The notes below the pieces were generated by a model. That model was given only the letters and a program-made list of their open reading frames with translations, made no database searches and was not told the origin of the DNA. A stretch of DNA of 41,921 nucleotides from assembly GCF_000313615.1 (NCBI RefSeq), contig NZ_AMZQ01000021.1, positions 1 to 41,921 on the forward strand, given 5' to 3'. Shown here in pieces: positions 39,291-41,921 of the stretch (its first letter is position 1; every line of letters starts with the position of its first letter). The stretch comes from Campylobacter showae CSUNSWCD. GTDB taxonomy: Bacteria; Campylobacterota; Campylobacteria; Campylobacterales; Campylobacteraceae. The position numbers and the translations under genes were made by a program.

Positions 39291-39895
39291 CGATGAAACT
39301 CACGGCGAAACAAAAACTTCAAATAGCAAAAAACGTAGCGGTAGAGATACCGCTTGAGATTTTGCAGTTTCTCGTCGTGCCTATCGCTTTGCTTTTTTGC
39401 GGTAAAGAGAGCGAAAAACTGCCAAGATGGGCGGCGTGGTTTGATGACCCAGACTACGGCATCAATGGCGATGATGGGTGGAAAAACGAGCATTTCCCAA
39501 ACGGCAAAAATCGCACGTTTTTTGCGCGCCTTTGCTGGCTATACCGCAACCGCATAGGCGTATTTAGCGCGAAATATCTGGGCGTCAAGGTCGAGGACAT
39601 CGACGCGGGCACAGTGCGCACTCAAGGCGACGCGCTAGCAACATACAACAAAGGGCAAAAATCAACCGAGTGCCTCGTAACGTGCAAGATGAAAGACGGG
39701 ACGGAGCGTTTTGGCTACTACCGCGAGATACGCTACGGCAAATCAAAATGGTACTGCCGTATCTATCTAGGCTGGAAGCTAATGGACATAGTCGGAATGC
39801 GTGAGGACAACAAAGCCGAGTATATGGAAGAGAACGACAAGAAAGTGCTTCAGACGGTTTGGGCGATAAACCCGTTTAAAAGGATAAAACAATGA
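39287..39895 (+). CDS. Conserved phage protein (DUF7338-like)
   Basis: 202 residues. A hydrophobic N-terminal helix (about 18-35, IPLEILQFLVVPIALLF) is followed by a soluble domain with YGINGDDGWKNEH and RTFFARLCWLYRNRIGVFS, conserved in phage proteins of unknown role found near lysis genes. It overlaps the LRR stop by four bases and the tiny membrane ORF by four. Confidence 0.7.
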   Translation: MTMKLTAKQKLQIAKNVAVEIPLEILQFLVVPIALLFCGKESEKLPRWAAWFDDPDYGINGDDGWKNEHFPNGKNRTFFARLCWLYRNRIGVFSAKYLGVKVEDIDAGTVRTQGDALATYNKGQKSTECLVTCKMKDGTERFGYYREIRYGKSKWYCRIYLGWKLMDIVGMREDNKAEYMEENDKKVLQTVWAINPFKRIKQ

Positions 39896-39975
39896 GCTCG
39901 GCGGTCAAGTTTGTAGTCATTGCGGCAATAATTTTGGCCGTCTTGCTTACCATAAATTTGCTAAAGGGGGCGTGA
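39892..39975 (+). CDS. Tiny membrane peptide of lysis cassette (27 aa)
   Basis: MSSAVKFVVIAAIILAVLLT followed by INLLKGA. One transmembrane helix, coupled at both ends (ATGA and GTGA overlaps). It could be an antiholin- or pinholin-like peptide; there is no direct proof. Confidence 0.55.
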   Translation: MSSAVKFVVIAAIILAVLLTINLLKGA

Positions 39976-40355
39976 TGAATTTTCTAATCGCAAACAAGCT
40001 TTGGCTAATCGTAATCGGCGCTCTTGCGGGCGTAATGCTAGGGCTTGGAGTTGAAATTTGGAAGCTAAAAGACGACATCAAAGAAGCAAAAGCGGGGCTA
40101 GATCAGGCACAAAAAGAGCTAGCGATAAAAGAGGCGGCTATCCAAGTATCGGCGGCAAATTTAAGCGAGTGCAATACGCGTATAGATTTTCAAAACGAGA
40201 AAATCAAGGCGCTAACCGTAAAGCCGCCCGATGTAGTGGCGACGCAGGAGCGCGTAGTGACGAAATTCAAAAAAATAGAAGTGCCGGTTAAGGACGCGCA
40301 GTGCGAAAAGAAACTCAAATTTTACGAGGAGTTAATCAATGAAGCAGGCAAATAG
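39972..40355 (+). CDS. Inner-membrane spanin (Rz-like)
   Basis: 127 residues. Residues 8-27 are a transmembrane helix (KLWLIVIGALAGVMLGLGVE) followed by coiled coil (to about 75) and a basic C-terminus with cysteines. This is i-spanin topology, and the overlapping lipoprotein gene is the o-spanin. GTG at 39972 or ATG at 39975 may start it. Together they fuse inner and outer membranes at lysis. Confidence 0.8.
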   Translation: MMNFLIANKLWLIVIGALAGVMLGLGVEIWKLKDDIKEAKAGLDQAQKELAIKEAAIQVSAANLSECNTRIDFQNEKIKALTVKPPDVVATQERVVTKFKKIEVPVKDAQCEKKLKFYEELINEAGK

Positions 40356-40611
40356 AACTGTTCGGCATTTCCGAACAGTTGCACCGATAGCTATTTGCGC
40401 GCTATTTTTCGGCGGGTGCGCCAAAGAGCCGCAAATCATCACGAAAACGGTCTATCAAGAAGTGAGAACGCCCGTTGCGTGCCTTGCGAAAATGCCACAA
40501 AAGCCGAAATTCGAGGCAAACGATCCGCAAAGCGCGCAGGGTCTTATGGAGTATTTCAAAACCTGCGAGGAACTCTTAAAGGGGTGCGTAGATGATAGAG
40601 TTGGCGACTAG
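40339..40611 (+). CDS. Outer-membrane spanin lipoprotein (Rz1-like)
   Basis: 90 residues. Signal peptide with lipobox LFFGGC (Cys27), a short Pro-containing periplasmic part and two more cysteines. It overlaps the i-spanin gene by 17 bases. A perfect 10-bp hairpin (40356-40380) lies in its early codons and may influence its translation. Confidence 0.75.
   Translation: MKQANRTVRHFRTVAPIAICALFFGGCAKEPQIITKTVYQEVRTPVACLAKMPQKPKFEANDPQSAQGLMEYFKTCEELLKGCVDDRVGD
40356..40380 (+). other. Perfect hairpin inside the o-spanin gene
   Basis: AACTGTTCGG/CCGAACAGTT with a 5-base loop, starting right after the i-spanin stop codon. There is no T-run after it. It could control translation or message stability, or be a mobile repeat unit. 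Confidence 0.5.
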
Positions 40612-40693
40612 AGCTAGAAAATTTTGGCTAAGCAAAAAGGCTATTATCGAGATCGTTTTATCAATCTTGCTAATGTGGCTAGTCACTAAGTGA
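40592..40693 (+). CDS. Small membrane peptide of lysis cassette (33 aa)
   Basis: MIELATRARKFWLSKKAIIE followed by IVLSILLMWLVTK: a basic N-terminus and a C-terminal transmembrane helix. Its start overlaps the end of the o-spanin gene. An antiholin role is possible. Confidence 0.5.
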   Translation: MIELATRARKFWLSKKAIIEIVLSILLMWLVTK

Positions 40694-40702
40694 GGGAGAA
40701 AA

Positions 40703-41068
40703 ATGGATGACGTAATAGAGGAGATAGGGCTTTATTTTTGGGTGATTTTAGTGGGGCTAGTGGGCGGACTGCTAAATATGGCAAATAGCGGTAAAAAGGG
40801 CGCGCAAAGGCTCGTAAATTTAGTCGTAGGCACGGCTAGCTCGATGTTTGTATGTTGGCTAGCGTATGAAACGACATTTTACTTCACGCAGGCGCCAAAG
40901 TTTTCGCTAGCAGTCGGCGGGTTTTTCGCGTGGAGAGGCGCGGAGTGGGCTACCGCGATGATAGATAAAGCCGTAGAAAAAAAGATAGAGGGGCTAAACG
41001 GCAACAGCTACGACTACGGGGACTACGGCGGAAGCTTTAGACACGAGGAGCGGGAAGATGACAAATAG
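40703..41068 (+). CDS. Phage holin (three-helix)
   Basis: 121 residues. Three membrane segments lie at about 8-26 (LYFWVILVGLVGGLLNM), 37-57 and 68-85; the charged C-terminal tail is rich in Tyr, Gly and Glu. The arrangement fits a class I holin that forms holes for the endolysin. GAGGGAGAAAA precedes the ATG. Confidence 0.82.
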   Translation: MDDVIEEIGLYFWVILVGLVGGLLNMANSGKKGAQRLVNLVVGTASSMFVCWLAYETTFYFTQAPKFSLAVGGFFAWRGAEWATAMIDKAVEKKIEGLNGNSYDYGDYGGSFRHEEREDDK

Positions 41069-41252
41069 CGAGATATTAGAGAGCTTGCAAGAAAAGCGCA
41101 CGAAATGCACCATATGGAGCCGAGTAATGGGCTACCACCGCCCCGTCGAGGGCTTTAACATAGGCAAAAAAGGCGAGCATAAGGAGAGAATATTTTTTGA
41201 GGAAAATTTTAACGCGTCAGAGAAAAGCGTTAAAAATTTGAAAAATAATTAA
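41058..41252 (+). CDS. Small NrdD-like (glycyl-radical-site) protein
   Basis: 64 residues. CTIWSRVMGYHRPVEGFNIG, then KKGEHKERIFF, resembles the extreme C-terminus of anaerobic ribonucleotide reductase NrdD, in which the Gly of RVxGY carries the radical. The rest of the enzyme is absent, so this is a free-standing mini-domain, between holin and endolysin. It may act as a spare radical domain, as GrcA does for pyruvate formate-lyase, or be unrelated. It overlaps the holin gene by 11 bases. Confidence 0.6.
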   Translation: MTNSEILESLQEKRTKCTIWSRVMGYHRPVEGFNIGKKGEHKERIFFEENFNASEKSVKNLKNN

Positions 41253-41267
41253 CACAAGGAGCGAAAA

Positions 41268-41822
41268 ATGGCAAATTTTAACGAAGCTTTTTTAATTTTA
41301 ATGAGACTTGAATTCTCTAAACCCGAGAACGCGCTAGATAAAAACCCAACAGAAAAGAGTTGGACGTTTATGGGAATATACCAAGATGCCCACCCGCACT
41401 GGGCTGGCTGGGACGAGATACTAGGCGCAGTGGCTCTTGGCGGGGATACCAGGAAAATATCGCGCGCGTTATACGCTAGCGAGAATTTGCGTGCACAGGT
41501 GCGAGCATTCTACAAAGAGGCGTATTGGGATAGGATGAGGCTTGACGAAATTTCAAGCCAAATCAAAGCCAATGAGATGTTTATTTTTGGCGTCAATGTC
41601 GGCGTTAAACCTGCCGTGAGAGTTGCGCAGCAGTTGGTAGGCGTAGTAAATGACGGCATAGTAGGCGACCAGACGTTAGCGGCGATAAACCGATACGACG
41701 AGGAGCGATTTGACAAGCAATTCGATCGCGCCGAGCTTGAATATTACAATCGTCTGATCGAGAAAAATCCGAAATTTAGGATTTACGCCAACGGCTGGAG
41801 AAATAGAGCTTTGGCGGTGTAG
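41268..41822 (+). CDS. Endolysin, glycoside hydrolase 108-like
   Basis: 184 residues. The N-terminal part (LEFSKPENALDKNPTEKSWT, MGIYQDAHPHW) corresponds to the GH108 muramidase fold with Glu14 as likely catalytic acid; the C-terminal half (RVAQQLVGVVNDGIVGDQTL, YANGWRNRA) is the associated peptidoglycan-binding region. No signal peptide, so it depends on the holin. ACAAGGAGCGAAAA precedes the ATG. Confidence 0.85.
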   Translation: MANFNEAFLILMRLEFSKPENALDKNPTEKSWTFMGIYQDAHPHWAGWDEILGAVALGGDTRKISRALYASENLRAQVRAFYKEAYWDRMRLDEISSQIKANEMFIFGVNVGVKPAVRVAQQLVGVVNDGIVGDQTLAAINRYDEERFDKQFDRAELEYYNRLIEKNPKFRIYANGWRNRALAV

Positions 41823-41840
41823 GCCTAACAAAATCAACAA

Positions 41841-41863
41841 GTGTATAACAAACTGTATAACAA
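41841..41863 (+). repeat. Right integrase arm-type repeat
   Basis: A tandem of TGTATAACAAAC and TGTATAACAA, the near-copy of the left arm repeat at 146-168 with two C-to-T changes. It lies 45 bases inside the attR core. Confidence 0.6.
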
Positions 41864-41907
41864 ATCTGCTTAAAGTGCCGTATTTTGGGGGTTTAAAGGG
41901 GGTTTAA

Positions 41908-41921
41908 TGGTTACCCTGAAA
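41908..41921. repeat. attR core (right copy of terminal direct repeat)
   Basis: TGGTTACCCTGAAA, identical to the first 14 bases of the window. It marks the right phage-host junction. Confidence 0.8.

Noticed and set aside
1-41921. CRISPR arrays or insertion sequences
   Set aside because: No regularly spaced identical repeats of array type and no transposase-like protein were seen.

Overview
The window looks like one complete integrated temperate phage (a siphovirus-type prophage with an HK97-like head) in a Campylobacter-like epsilonproteobacterium. The host assignment is inferred from the AT-rich spacers, the frequent AAATTT-type codons and the style of the genes; no host gene is visible. 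The window starts and ends with the same 14 bases (1-14 and 41908-41921), so it appears to run from attL to attR. An integrase lies just inside the left end and a lysis cassette just inside the right end.

Layout. 194-1384: tyrosine integrase on the + strand. 1385-11936: a long leftward early operon with a putative excisionase, small phage proteins, two antirepressor-like genes, two related HTH regulators, a P63C protein, an unpaired PemK/MazF-like toxin, and a recombination set (SSB, YqaJ exonuclease, ERF annealing protein). 12001-12300: a strongly structured leader containing a tRNA-like fold. 12306-12356: two operators. 12407-15732: lysogeny cargo (small exported protein, SHOCT protein, exported thermonuclease, sce7726-type nuclease, beta-family protein and a coupled small gene). 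15947-16723: S24 repressor. 16760-16810: two more operators. 16820-22458: rightward early operon (Cro-like and RHH regulators, winged-helix proteins, replisome organizer, HNH proteins, RusA), interrupted by reverse-strand membrane-protein cassettes. 22455-31029: small and large terminase, portal, protease, capsid, connectors, tail tube and a frameshifted tail chaperone pair. 31287-39895: tape measure, distal tail proteins and a leucine-rich-repeat tail-tip protein. 39892-41822: spanins, holin, a glycyl-radical-like mini protein and endolysin.

How it works together. The repressor probably binds ATTATC-N3-GATAAT palindromes at both 12306-12356 and 16760-16810, giving a lambda-like two-operator switch that silences the leftward recombination operon and the rightward replication operon. 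Genes between the two operator regions are placed to be expressed in the lysogen. Other reverse-strand cassettes (17288-18386, 24753-25205, 31019-31243) sit inside rightward operons and look like morons.

The most unusual points are: the structured tRNA-like leader; the nuclease/beta-protein pair; twin cassettes of tiny membrane peptides; reverse-strand cassettes bounded by copies of one RBS/start sequence; a 27-bp element repeated before the portal and tail-tube genes; a canonical A-AAA-AAG frameshift site; and a 64-residue NrdD-like protein in the lysis operon. All functions are read from the sequence and remembered family features; no database search was run.
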